Assembly (NCBI RefSeq): GCF_038235435.1
Contig: NZ_CP151275.1
Coordinates: forward strand, 3,658,001 to 3,722,000
Direction: 5' to 3'
Source: Niveibacterium sp. SC-1
GTDB taxonomy: Bacteria; Pseudomonadota; Gammaproteobacteria; Burkholderiales; Rhodocyclaceae
Length of the DNA: 64,000 bases
A model generated the notes under the pieces. That model saw nothing but the letters and a program-made list of their open reading frames with translations, made no database searches and was not told the DNA's origin. Shown here piece after piece: positions 1 through 8,010 of the stretch; position 1 is the first letter of the stretch; every line of letters starts with the position of its first letter. The position numbers and the translations under genes were made by a program.

Positions 1-721
1 CCTTCTTGAACACCGCCTTGAGCTTGGCCATGCCTTCGAGGGTCGCGTCGCGACGGAAGTGTTCGTCGGTGTCAAAGAAGGTGCTGCCCTTCTTGCTGAC
101 GATCTCGATCGGCAGGATCTGGTCCTTGAAGTAGCCGGCATCGGTCGCTGCAGCCGCACGGCGGTGCGACTCGACGGCAAAGGCATCCTGTTCCTCGCGC
201 GAGAGACCGAACTTGGCGGCGACGTTCTCGGCGGTGATGCCCATGTGAGTCTGCTCGAAGGGGTCGGTGAGCGCGCCCACCATCATGTCGACCAGCTTGG
301 CCTCACCCATGCGGGCGCCCCAGCGGGCGGCCGGCATCAGGTAGCCGCCGCGGCTCATCGATTCGACCCCGCCGGCGATCGCCACGTCGGCGTCGCCGAG
401 CTGGATCGCATTCGCGGCGGAGACCACGGCCTGGAAGCCCGAACCGCAAAGCCGGTTCACCGACATGGAGACCGTCTCCTTAGGACAGCCACCATTGATG
501 GTCGCCACGCGCGACACGTACATGTCGCGCGTCTCGGTGTGGATCACGTTGCCAAAGACCACGTGGCCGACCTGCGCCGCGTCGATGCCTGCGCGCGCAA
601 TCGCCTCGCGCAGGACGCGGGAGGCAAGTTCCACCGGTGCGAAATCCTTGAGCGTGCCGCCATAGGCACCAATTGCGGTGCGCACGCCACTGACGAAGAC
701 CACTTCACGTTTGTCCGACAT
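1..721 (-). CDS. bktB: Beta-ketothiolase (acetyl-CoA acyltransferase), BktB-like, N-terminal part
   Basis: Condenses or cleaves acyl-CoA and acetyl-CoA, acting in beta-oxidation or in supplying acetoacetyl-CoA for polyhydroxyalkanoate synthesis. About 240 residues are present; the C-terminal catalytic His and Cys lie beyond the window edge. The start ATG (719-721) follows a purine-rich AGGGGG stretch. Visible thiolase signatures are VSGVRTAIG near residue 10, the nucleophilic Cys in NRLCGSG near residue 92, and GGVESMSR just after it. The run GHVVFGNVIHTETRDMYV resembles Ralstonia BktB, from family knowledge. It lies 45 bp downstream of the CobD-like gene on the same strand. Thiolase family is certain; the exact chain-length preference is inferred. 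Confidence 0.9.
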   Translation of the reverse strand, partial: MSDKREVVFVSGVRTAIGAYGGTLKDFAPVELASRVLREAIARAGIDAAQVGHVVFGNVIHTETRDMYVSRVATINGGCPKETVSMSVNRLCGSGFQAVVSAANAIQLGDADVAIAGGVESMSRGGYLMPAARWGARMGEAKLVDMMVGALTDPFEQTHMGITAENVAAKFGLSREEQDAFAVESHRRAAAATDAGYFKDQILPIEIVSKKGSTFFDTDEHFRRDATLEGMAKLKAVFKK

Positions 722-766
722 CACATCCCCCTATCCATGTCGAAAACCCGCCTGCCGAAAAGCGTG

Positions 767-1693
767 TCAGCTCCCCGCCCAACCGGAGAGACCGAACAGC
801 AGGATGAGCAGCAAGAACAGCACCAGGGTCCGACGAATCAGACCGACCGCGCTGTACATATAGTCCATGTCCGCAAAATCGCCTGCCCCCATCTCGGGCC
901 GCGCCACCACTTCGGAACCCTGGTGCACCGGGTCACCCAAGCGCACACCCAGCGCGCCCGCGCCCGCGGCGATCAGCACGCCATCGACCGGGCGCGGCCA
1001 CAGCGACGCCTGGGTGCGCCAGCAATAGATGGCGTCCTCGAAGTCGCCCATGATCGAGAACGCCACGGCGGTGATGCGCGCCGGCAGCCAATCGATGACT
1101 TCGAAGGCCTGGCGCGCGAAACGGCCGAAGAAGGCCACCGAGGGTTCGCGGTTTTCCGGCCACTGGCGCGCGATGCGCTCGGCCAGGCGATAAAGGAGCG
1201 CACCACTGGGGCCGGGGAAGATCAGGAACATCGGGAAGAGCGCGAAGACCTGGCGGTGCCCGACGATCAGCGCGTGCTCGATCGCCAGACGCGCGACTTC
1301 GTCGGCCGACGTGTGTTCGTAGTTGCCACCGCGCCATTCCGAGAGCAGCAGGCGCGCCCGATCAAGCTCGCGGGCGCGCAGCGAGGCGTGGATACGGCCG
1401 TAGTAGTGGCTGTGCTGGCGGTAACCGAGGCACAGGTAGAGCACGACCACGTTGAAGATGAAGGCCGCCGCCGGATGCAGGGCGTAGAGCCCGGCGTAGA
1501 TGAGCGCGCTGCCGATTGCCGGCAAGAGCACGGCCAGCACCCAGGCCAGGGTCCCGCGGCCGTTCTTGCCGTCGTTGAGCTTTTCTTCCAGCGTGCGCGC
1601 AAATGCCGCGAGCGGGTTGTCGACGAAACGCCGCGTGGACAAGGGGCGGAACTGTTCGAGGAGGATGGCGGCGAGCAGCGAAAGCAGGGTCAT
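767..1693 (-). CDS. CobD/CbiB family membrane protein
   Basis: A protein of 309 residues in the CobD/CbiB family, which includes adenosylcobinamide-phosphate synthase. Hydrophobic segments are visible at the N-terminus (TLLSLLAAILLEQF), in the middle (residues about 55-95) and at the very C-terminus (TLVLFLLLILLFG), so it is an inner-membrane protein. I chose the ATG at 1691-1693 because family members begin with such a hydrophobic stretch; an upstream ATG at 1741 adds 16 atypical residues. No other cobalamin gene and no B12 riboswitch is seen nearby. Betaproteobacteria often carry this divergent member outside cobalamin operons, so its real role may not be cobalamin synthesis. Confidence 0.8.
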   Translation of the reverse strand: MTLLSLLAAILLEQFRPLSTRRFVDNPLAAFARTLEEKLNDGKNGRGTLAWVLAVLLPAIGSALIYAGLYALHPAAAFIFNVVVLYLCLGYRQHSHYYGRIHASLRARELDRARLLLSEWRGGNYEHTSADEVARLAIEHALIVGHRQVFALFPMFLIFPGPSGALLYRLAERIARQWPENREPSVAFFGRFARQAFEVIDWLPARITAVAFSIMGDFEDAIYCWRTQASLWPRPVDGVLIAAGAGALGVRLGDPVHQGSEVVARPEMGAGDFADMDYMYSAVGLIRRTLVLFLLLILLFGLSGWAGS

Positions 1694-1793
1694 GTAGGTG
1701 AGGCGGGCTGGCGCCCGGGACCACGGCGTAGTGCACTGCAAGATAACACAAGGCGCATGACGCCCGCGTCACGCCAGCCGCCCGCGGGGGGCC

Positions 1794-2378
1794 TCAGTCG
1801 GTATTGAGTCCGCGCGCCAGCATCCTGAGCATGCCGGCGGTGGCACCCCAGATGTTGTAGCCCTGCCAGGGCATGGCCCAGTAGCCGCCCTTGCGACCTT
1901 CGTAGATCACGTCGTGCCAGCTGTGATTGGCCGTGTCGGCGAGGAAGTCGAGCGGTACCTCGAAGATCTCGGCGACCTCGAAGGCGTCGGGGCGCAATTC
2001 CAGCGGTGGGCGCAGGAGGCCCACCACGGGGGTGATCCGGAAACCGGTCACCGTCACGTACTCGGGCAGGCGGCCGAGAACCTCGACCAGCGCGGCGGCG
2101 ATGCCGATCTCCTCTTCGGTCTCGCGCAGCGCGGTGGCTTCCGGGCTGGCGTCGCCCTCCTCGTGGCGGCCGCCGGGAAAACTGATCTGGCCCGGATGGT
2201 GATGCAGATGCTCGGCGCGCCGCGTGAGCAGCACGTTGAGGCCCTCACCCCGATCAACCACCGGCACCAGCACGGCGGCCCGCGTCAGCACCGTGCCGGG
2301 GGGTGGCTCGCGCTCGTGCGAGGCCGCAAGCGGCCGCGACAGGGCGCGGCGCAAGTCCTCGGGACGGATAGTCCTCAT
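1794..2378 (-). CDS. Nudix hydrolase, CoA pyrophosphatase type (NudL-like)
   Basis: Predicted to hydrolyse coenzyme A or acyl-CoA to phosphopantetheine and 3',5'-ADP. The 194-residue protein has the CoA-specific signature around LLTRRAEHLHHHPGQ followed by FPGG, then the Nudix helix ending in ALRETEEEIGI, with the catalytic glutamates of REtEEEiG intact. The start ATG (2376-2378) gives MRTIRPEDLRRAL; an in-frame ATG at 2447 would add 23 low-complexity residues and is less likely. It is transcribed divergently from the amidotransferase gene with a 71 bp gap. Confidence 0.85.
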   Translation of the reverse strand: MRTIRPEDLRRALSRPLAASHEREPPPGTVLTRAAVLVPVVDRGEGLNVLLTRRAEHLHHHPGQISFPGGRHEEGDASPEATALRETEEEIGIAAALVEVLGRLPEYVTVTGFRITPVVGLLRPPLELRPDAFEVAEIFEVPLDFLADTANHSWHDVIYEGRKGGYWAMPWQGYNIWGATAGMLRMLARGLNTD

Positions 2379-2449
2379 GGCCCTGCCCCCGTCCCTGCCG
2401 CCGCTAGAATCGAAGCCTGCATCCCGTTCATCGTCGCTGGAAACCACAC

Positions 2450-3184
2450 GTGGAACCCTTAGCGAAACCCCAAGCCAAGCCCATCGCCATCTTGCAGTTC
2501 AGCCCCACCGTGGAGCCTGGCTATTTTGCCGAGTATCTGGACGCGCATGGACATCGCCATACCGTGTTGCGGATCGATCAGGGCGAGGCGGTGCCGGCCG
2601 CCAGCACCGCCTTTGCCGGGATCGGCCTGCTGGGCGGCCCCATGAGCGCCAACGATGCCCTGCCCTGGGTCGCCCCGGTGCTGGACCTGATCCGCGACGC
2701 GCTGTCGCATGAGGTTCCGGTGATCGGCCACTGCCTGGGCGGCCAGTTGATGGCCAAGGCGCTGGGCGCGGCGGTGACGCGCAACCCCGTGCGCGAGATC
2801 GGCTGGGGCGCCTTGCGCGCAGAAGATTCGCCCGCGGCTCGCAGCTGGCTCGGCGATATCTCCGAGGTCCGCGCCTACCAGTGGCACAACGAGACCTTCG
2901 CGCTGCCGCAGGGCGCGCAGCGCGTCCTGACCGGCGACTACTGCACCAATCAGGCTTTCGTACTAGGCCCGCATCTGGGCATGCAGTGCCATGTGGAGAT
3001 CACGCCCGCGATGATCGACGCCTGGAGTGCAGACTGGTTCGCCGACGTGGCCCGGCTCGGGCCCTTGCCGCCCTCGGTGCAGACGCCGGACGCCATGCGG
3101 GCGGAGCTCGCGAGCAGTCTCGCCGAGATGCGGCAGGTCTCCGACCGCCTCTACGCCACCTGGTGCCTCGGGCTGCGCCACTGA
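2450..3184 (+). CDS. Type 1 glutamine amidotransferase (GMP-synthase-like)
   Basis: A stand-alone class I glutamine amidotransferase domain of 244 residues. The nucleophile elbow GHCLGGQ (Cys near residue 95) and the catalytic His in MQCHVEIT are both present, so the glutaminase triad looks intact. The acceptor substrate is unknown; GuaA-like single-domain proteins of this type are widespread. Translation appears to begin with GTG at 2450, because no ATG occurs before the first conserved strand (KPIAILQF). It faces the YjfB-like gene at its 3' end, 30 bp away. Confidence 0.85.
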   Translation: MEPLAKPQAKPIAILQFSPTVEPGYFAEYLDAHGHRHTVLRIDQGEAVPAASTAFAGIGLLGGPMSANDALPWVAPVLDLIRDALSHEVPVIGHCLGGQLMAKALGAAVTRNPVREIGWGALRAEDSPAARSWLGDISEVRAYQWHNETFALPQGAQRVLTGDYCTNQAFVLGPHLGMQCHVEITPAMIDAWSADWFADVARLGPLPPSVQTPDAMRAELASSLAEMRQVSDRLYATWCLGLRH

Positions 3185-3214
3185 ACGCGAGGCCGGCGGC
3201 CGCGCGCCCGGTGA

Positions 3215-3409
3215 TCAGGCGAAGGTGTTGACGACACCACCCGGCTGACCGGGGGCGACGGGCACCGGCTGGGGCAAGGCCTCGAGCAACTGCAGGGCCT
3301 GCTGTTGCTGGATATCCATCGATTTCTTGAGCACGGCCACGCTCGCCTGGCCTTGTACGGATTCGAGCTTGGCCTGCGAAGCGCTGGCCGCCAACGAACT
3401 TACATCCAT
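3215..3409 (-). CDS. Putative motility protein, YjfB-like
   Basis: A 64-residue small protein of the YjfB-like family (MDVSSLAASASQAK, then a Q-rich helix DIQQQQALQLL and a Pro/Gly-rich tail). Members are annotated as putative motility proteins from co-regulation with flagellar genes; the biochemical role is unknown. No flagellar gene lies in this window. It follows yajQ on the same strand after a 49 bp gap holding a hairpin. Confidence 0.75.
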   Translation of the reverse strand: MDVSSLAASASQAKLESVQGQASVAVLKKSMDIQQQQALQLLEALPQPVPVAPGQPGGVVNTFA

Positions 3410-3430
3410 CCTTCACTACTCCAACAAACT

Positions 3431-3450
3431 CGCCGGGCTTGCGCCCGGCG
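3431..3450 (-). terminator. Hairpin, probable weak terminator after yajQ
   Basis: A perfect 8 bp inverted repeat CGCCGGGC / GCCCGGCG with a 4 nt loop lies in the 49 bp gap after yajQ. On the minus strand it is followed by AGTTTGTTGG, a poor U-tract, so it may only partly uncouple yajQ from the YjfB-like gene. Confidence 0.5.
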
Positions 3451-3458
3451 ACGATCGT

Positions 3459-3944
3459 TCATTCCCTGAAATTGCCGAACTGCAGGGGAAAGTCATCGAT
3501 CGACTTGCGCAGCAAGGCAATGGCCTCCTGCAGGATGTCGCGCTTGGCACCCGTGACCCGCACCGACTCCCCCTGGATGCTGCCCTGAACCTTGAGCTTG
3601 CTGTCCTTGAGGATGCGGACGATCTTCTTCGCCAGCTCCGACTCGATACCATTCTTAACGGCAACGCCGCGTTTGACTTTATTGCCGCTGACCTTCTCGA
3701 TGTCGCCCGGCTCCATGCAGCGCACGTCCACGCCACGCTTGGCGAACTTGCCGGTCAGCACGTCCCAGACCTGGTCGAGTTGAAAATCCGTGTCGGCGAA
3801 GAGGGTGAGCGCCTTGTCGTTCAGTTCTACCCGCGCATCCGAACCCTTGAAGTCGAAACGGTTGGTGATTTCCTTGTTCGCCTGGTCGAGGGCATTGCGC
3901 ACCTCGACGAAATTCACTTCATTGGTGACGTCGAAAGACGGCAT
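3459..3944 (-). CDS. yajQ: YajQ family nucleotide/cyclic-di-GMP-binding protein
   Basis: A complete 161-residue YajQ protein ([20 protein letters not shown], then [18 protein letters not shown]). YajQ proteins have two ferredoxin-like folds, bind nucleotides, and in Xanthomonas the homologue is a c-di-GMP-responsive co-regulator. Length is typical of the family. It is the first gene on its strand, divergent from murB with a 77 bp gap. Whether this orthologue binds c-di-GMP is an inference. Confidence 0.95.
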   Translation of the reverse strand: MPSFDVTNEVNFVEVRNALDQANKEITNRFDFKGSDARVELNDKALTLFADTDFQLDQVWDVLTGKFAKRGVDVRCMEPGDIEKVSGNKVKRGVAVKNGIESELAKKIVRILKDSKLKVQGSIQGESVRVTGAKRDILQEAIALLRKSIDDFPLQFGNFRE

Positions 3945-4021
3945 GAGCAGCTCTCCTGATGTTCAGGCTGGCAATTATAGAAAGCCGCGTTCCATAATCC
4001 CGGCTTTTTGCTGCACCTGCC

Positions 4022-5056
4022 ATGTCCGAGCTTCCCTTGCAGCGCGATATCGCGCTCGCGCCTCTGACCACCCTGGGCGTGCCTGCCACCGCGCGCTGGT
4101 ACCTGCGCGCGCAGAGCGTGGAAATCCTGCGCGCAGGGCTGGATTGGGCGCGCCAGCAGGGGCTGCCGGTCTTCGTGCTGGGCGGCGGCAGCAACGTGGT
4201 CTTCGCCGAGGACTGGCCCGGCCTGGTACTGCAACCGGCACTGCGCGGCCGGGCGCTGGAAGCCACGAGCGACAGCCACTTCATCGTGAAGGTCGACGCG
4301 GGGGAGAACTGGCATGACACCGTCGCCTGGACCCTGGAGCAACGCTGGCCGGGCCTGGAGAACCTCGCGCTGATCCCCGGCAGCGTCGGGGCGGCCCCGG
4401 TCCAGAACATCGGCGCCTACGGGCTGGAGCTCGAAGCCCGCTTCCATTCCCTGGACGCCCTCGACAGTCGTAGCGGCACGCTTGTGACGCTGGACCACAC
4501 GGCCTGTCGCTTCGCTTACCGAGACAGCATTCTCAAGCATGAAGACGGCCGCCACCTGATCGTCACCGCAGTGCGCTTCGCCCTGCCGCGCGCCTGGACG
4601 CCCTGCCTCACTTACCGCGAACTCGCCCAGCAGTTCGCCGGTGGAGAGACACCAACGCCACGGGTGATCTTCGACGCGGTGGTCGCCATCCGCCGCCGCA
4701 AGCTCCCCGACCCCGCCGAGCTGGGCAACGTGGGCAGCTTCTTCAAGAACCCGGTGGTCGACGCCGCCACCTACGCCGGCCTGCATGCGCGCTTTCCGGA
4801 TCTTGTCGCCTACCCGCAGGCGGAAGACCGCTACAAGCTCGCCGCTGGCTGGCTGATCGACCGCGCCGGCTGGAAAGGCCGCCGGATCGGCGCCGCCGGC
4901 GTGCACGCGCAACAGGCGCTAGTGCTGGTGAACCTCGGCGGTGCGCGCGGCGCCGACATCCTGGCGCTGGCCGATGCCGTCAGGACGGACGTGGCCGAAC
5001 GCTTCGGGGTCGAACTGGAGCAGGAGCCACAGCGCCCGGGAGCCTTGCCGGCATGA
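4022..5056 (+). CDS. murB: UDP-N-acetylmuramate dehydrogenase MurB (type I)
   Basis: Reduces UDP-GlcNAc-enolpyruvate to UDP-MurNAc with NADPH and FAD, a cytosolic step of peptidoglycan synthesis. At 344 residues it matches the long E. coli-type MurB. The FAD-binding motif VLGGGSNVVF lies near residues 47-56, and the catalytic serine region ELGNVGSFFKNP near residues 235-246. The C-terminal MurB domain (DRAGWKGRRIGAAGVH) is complete. The upstream ribosome-binding site is weak. Its stop overlaps the start of the next gene by ATGA, so the two are translationally coupled. Confidence 0.97.
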   Translation: MSELPLQRDIALAPLTTLGVPATARWYLRAQSVEILRAGLDWARQQGLPVFVLGGGSNVVFAEDWPGLVLQPALRGRALEATSDSHFIVKVDAGENWHDTVAWTLEQRWPGLENLALIPGSVGAAPVQNIGAYGLELEARFHSLDALDSRSGTLVTLDHTACRFAYRDSILKHEDGRHLIVTAVRFALPRAWTPCLTYRELAQQFAGGETPTPRVIFDAVVAIRRRKLPDPAELGNVGSFFKNPVVDAATYAGLHARFPDLVAYPQAEDRYKLAAGWLIDRAGWKGRRIGAAGVHAQQALVLVNLGGARGADILALADAVRTDVAERFGVELEQEPQRPGALPA

Positions 5057-7086
5057 ACCGCCTGGCGGCAGGCATCGCGCTGTGCTTGTCCGCCCTTTGC
5101 CTGTCCACCCTGGCCCTGGCTGCCGCCACCGAAAGCGCCCTGCGGCAACAGATCAAGGCTGAGGAAACCGCCGCCGGCAATCACCCGGAGCAGGCGCTGG
5201 CCCGGCTGCGGTCGCTCGCCACCCAGGTGCCGGCGGGCGACAACGTGGATCGCAAGGCCTATCTCTCCGCCCTTGGCTACGCCCAGGCGCAGGCGGGTGA
5301 AGCCGAGGACGCGCGGCGCACCGGCACCGAGCTCGAAGCCATGGGCCAACGCACCCGCGATACAGACGCACGCGCCCAGGGCCTGCTGATCCGCGCCCAT
5401 GCGTCATTTGCCGCCGGGCAGACCGCCGCAGCTCTTGACGCCCAGCGTAGCGCGCAGGCCCTGCTACCGCCGTCGGCGCCGACGCCGCTGCGCTACTGGG
5501 CGATCAGCCTGGGCGCGATGCTGCTGCACCATGCGGGCGAGTTCGACGAGGCCCTCGCCCGCTACCAGGAAGCGCTCAGGCTCGCCGTGCAGATGGGCGA
5601 TGCGCGCCGCCAGGTGCACATGCTCAACAACATCGCCAATCTGCACCTCTCGCTCAAGCATGCCGAGGCTTCGGTAGAGACGCTCAACGAAGCCTTCCGG
5701 CTCTCAACGCAATTGCGCGATCGCGAAACCATGGCGTCGCTCAAGCTTTCCGAGGCGGCCGCGCTGGGTGAGCTCAAGCGTGGTCAGGCGCAGTTCGCTG
5801 CCTTGCAGGAGAGCCTGCGGCTGGCGCGCGACGCGAGCTCCCGCGGCCTCGAGTTCTCCGCGCTGACCAATCTCTCGGACTACTACCTGCAGGCCGGACG
5901 CTATCCGGCCGTCGCCGAGACCGTGCTCAAGGCGCGCGGGTTACGCATCGAACCCGCCGACTGGGCGGGCGAGGCCACGCTCGCGGTCAACGCGGGCCTT
6001 GCCCGGATCCTCTCCGGTGATGTCACGGGAGGACGCGAGGAAGTGGAGCGAACGCTCGCCGAATACGAGGCTCGCAATCTCCCCGCCGAGGCCGCCGCCA
6101 CCCTGCGGGAATACAGCAGCGCACTCGAACGGATCGGCGAAATCGGCCTCGCGCTCCAGATGCTCCAGCGCGAACGCACGCTCAACCAACAGCTCTTCCG
6201 CGCCGAGCGCCAGCAGGCCGTACTCGAACTCGAAGCGCGCTATGCCCTGGAAAAACAGCGCCGGGAAATCTCTCTGCTCGAGCGCGCCAACGCACTGAAC
6301 TCGGCCGAACTGGCTAATCGCACGCTGGAGCGCCGCATCGTCTGGCTGGTCGCGCTGGTGCTCGCGCTTTGCGCCGTCATCGCGGGCCTGCTCTACACCC
6401 GTCAGCGCGCCACCAACCGCAGCTTGCTCGCGCGCAACGCCCGGCTTGCCTTCGAGAGCCATCGCGATCCGCTGACCGGGCTCTACAACCGCCGTTTCTT
6501 CCAGAAGCGGATGCAGGACGAAGACGCCCGCGCCGGCCGCGACAGGCGCGCCGCCAATACCCAGGCGCTGTATCTGCTGGACATCGACCACTTCAAGCGG
6601 ATCAATGACCGCCTCGGCCATCCGGTCGGCGACGCCGTACTGGTGGAAGTGGCGCGACGCTTGCGCGAGGCGGTGGGCGAGCAATGCGTGGTCCGCTGGG
6701 GTGGAGAGGAGTTCCTGGTGCACGCCCATCTCGACTCGGCCGACGAGGCCGGCGCGATTGCGCGGCGACTGACCGGCGCGCTCTCGGACGAGCCGGTGCG
6801 CTTCGACGAGCGCGCGATCCCGGTCACCGTCTCGATCGGCTACGCAGTTTCGCCCCTGGGAGACAGCGCCACGCACCTCCCCTGGCCACAGCGGATCAAT
6901 CTGGTGGACACCGCGCTCTACCTCGCCAAGGCCCACGGCCGCAGCCGCTGCTACGGGCTGCGGCGCCTGGAGGCCGAGGACGCGGAAGCGATCGGTCGCG
7001 TGGAGCGCGATCTGGAGCACGCCTGGGAAGAAGGCCGCGTCGACCTGGAGGTCAGTGTCGGACCCGCGGCCGTACCGGTCGCCTGA
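5053..7086 (+). CDS. Exported TPR-repeat diguanylate cyclase (GGDEF)
   Basis: A 677-residue membrane-anchored diguanylate cyclase. A signal peptide (residues 1-24, ending TLALAAA) is followed by about 370 residues of TPR-like helical repeats, a coiled-coil (LERANALNSAELANRTLERR), one transmembrane helix (about 428-449) and a GGDEF domain from about 470. The domain opens with DPLTGLYNRRFF, and the active-site loop reads WGGEEF (about 549-554), compatible with c-di-GMP synthesis. No RxxD inhibitory site is seen five residues before the loop, so product inhibition may be absent. The sensor part is predicted to be periplasmic. Translationally coupled to murB; a terminator follows. Confidence 0.9.
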   Translation: MNRLAAGIALCLSALCLSTLALAAATESALRQQIKAEETAAGNHPEQALARLRSLATQVPAGDNVDRKAYLSALGYAQAQAGEAEDARRTGTELEAMGQRTRDTDARAQGLLIRAHASFAAGQTAAALDAQRSAQALLPPSAPTPLRYWAISLGAMLLHHAGEFDEALARYQEALRLAVQMGDARRQVHMLNNIANLHLSLKHAEASVETLNEAFRLSTQLRDRETMASLKLSEAAALGELKRGQAQFAALQESLRLARDASSRGLEFSALTNLSDYYLQAGRYPAVAETVLKARGLRIEPADWAGEATLAVNAGLARILSGDVTGGREEVERTLAEYEARNLPAEAAATLREYSSALERIGEIGLALQMLQRERTLNQQLFRAERQQAVLELEARYALEKQRREISLLERANALNSAELANRTLERRIVWLVALVLALCAVIAGLLYTRQRATNRSLLARNARLAFESHRDPLTGLYNRRFFQKRMQDEDARAGRDRRAANTQALYLLDIDHFKRINDRLGHPVGDAVLVEVARRLREAVGEQCVVRWGGEEFLVHAHLDSADEAGAIARRLTGALSDEPVRFDERAIPVTVSIGYAVSPLGDSATHLPWPQRINLVDTALYLAKAHGRSRCYGLRRLEAEDAEAIGRVERDLEHAWEEGRVDLEVSVGPAAVPVA

Positions 7087-7110
7087 ATCCGAGCGCATAT
7101 CCAAAGAAAC

Positions 7111-7152
7111 AAAGAAAAAGGCCGCGCGTCCCGCAGGACGGCGGCCTTTTTG
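7111..7152. terminator. Bidirectional terminator between convergent genes
   Basis: Inverted repeat AAAAAGGCCGC / GCGGCCTTTTT with an additional inner stem (CGTCC CGCA GGACG). A T-run follows on the plus strand and TTTTTCTTTGTTTC on the minus strand, so it can end both the GGDEF gene and ppnP. Confidence 0.85.
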
Positions 7153-7168
7153 CTAACGCCCGCGACGC

Positions 7169-7486
7169 TCAGCCGAAGTGGCAGACGTAGTGCAGGGTCT
7201 CCACCGTTTCGATGTCGAAGCTGCTGTTGCCCGGCACGTCGAAGGACTGCCCCGCGCTGTACTCGGCCACTGCGTCGCTGCCGGCCAGCTTCACACGGCA
7301 ACGGCCATCGAGCACTTCCATGATTTCCGGCGCGCCGGTGTTGAAGGTCAGCTTGGAGGGCAGGATCACACCCACGGACTTGCGCGTGCCGTCGGCCAGC
7401 TGGACCGTGTGGCTCACACACTTGCCGTCGAAATAGACGTTGGCCTTCTTGACCACGGAAACGTTGTCGAACTGCGCTTGCGACAT
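7169..7486 (-). CDS. ppnP: Pyrimidine/purine nucleoside phosphorylase PpnP
   Basis: A 105-residue single-domain cupin of the PpnP (YaiE, DUF1255) family, which phosphorolyses several nucleosides to base and ribose 1-phosphate. The C-terminal block with PGNSSFDIE and HYVCHFG is characteristic. I start it at the ATG 7484-7486 ([14 protein letters not shown]); an upstream in-frame ATG at 7531 would run into the preceding terminator hairpin, so it is unlikely. Single gene between two terminators. Confidence 0.9.
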   Translation of the reverse strand: MSQAQFDNVSVVKKANVYFDGKCVSHTVQLADGTRKSVGVILPSKLTFNTGAPEIMEVLDGRCRVKLAGSDAVAEYSAGQSFDVPGNSSFDIETVETLHYVCHFG

Positions 7487-7530
7487 GGAATGGCTCCGGT
7501 AAAGCGGTAGGGATTGGACAGATGAGGACA

Positions 7531-7563
7531 AAGAAAAAGGCCACGGATTATAGCCGTGGCCTT
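7531..7563 (-). terminator. Terminator after the DUF2788 gene
   Basis: Ten-base stem AAGGCCACGG / CCGTGGCCTT with a 7 nt loop; on the minus strand it is followed by TTTCTTTGTCC. It lies 19 bp beyond the stop of the DUF2788 gene and upstream of ppnP. Confidence 0.85.
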
Positions 7564-7581
7564 CTGCTGGAGCCGCCTGGC

Positions 7582-7794
7582 TCAGTCGACGCCGAGCACC
7601 TTGGCGATCACTTCCTTAGCCATGAAACCGAACATGCCCAGACCCAGCACACCGAACAGCACCGCGGTACCGAACTTGCCGGCACGTGACTCACGCGCGA
7701 GGCTCCAGATGATGAAGAACATGTAGGCAATGAGCCCGGTGAGGAAGAACTTGAGCGAGAGGTCTTCGAACTCCGCGACGGACAGGCCGAACAT
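7582..7794 (-). CDS. DUF2788 small membrane protein
   Basis: A 70-residue protein with two hydrophobic helices ([17 protein letters not shown] and [17 protein letters not shown]), matching DUF2788 in length and layout. Function unknown. I use the ATG at 7792-7794 ([12 protein letters not shown]), which is the usual family start; an in-frame ATG at 7860 would add 22 polar residues. It sits alone between two terminators, so it is probably monocistronic. Confidence 0.8.
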   Translation of the reverse strand: MFGLSVAEFEDLSLKFFLTGLIAYMFFIIWSLARESRAGKFGTAVLFGVLGLGMFGFMAKEVIAKVLGVD

Positions 7795-7963
7795 GGTGGA
7801 ACTCCGGATAGATGGTTTGTCCGGATGGCTCCCGCCGGTGGCGCGAGTGCATCGGGACAAACAACCTTGTGGGCGATTCTAGGCGGCGCCCCCGACGGCC
7901 CCGAGAAGACTTTTCGATGGCACGATCAGCCGCAGCAGCAGATCTTCCGAGCACGCCTCGGAC

Positions 7964-7991
7964 AAGAAAAAGGCCGCCCGCGGGCGGCCTT
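7964..7991 (-). terminator. Terminator after pfkA
   Basis: Perfect inverted repeat AAGGCCGCCCG / CGGGCGGCCTT with essentially no loop, followed on the minus strand by TTTCTTGTC. It lies 19 bp beyond the pfkA stop. Confidence 0.85.
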
Positions 7992-8010
7992 CGTTCCATC
8001 CCGCGCACGC

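Noticed and set aside
722-1793. A cobalamin riboswitch near the CobD/CbiB-like gene
   Set aside because: The short gaps of 45 and 100 bp on either side of the gene are too small and show no B12-box-like pattern.
59-1807. A 582-codon plus-strand frame at the left edge
   Set aside because: It is antisense to the thiolase and CobD/CbiB genes, both with recognisable motifs on the minus strand.
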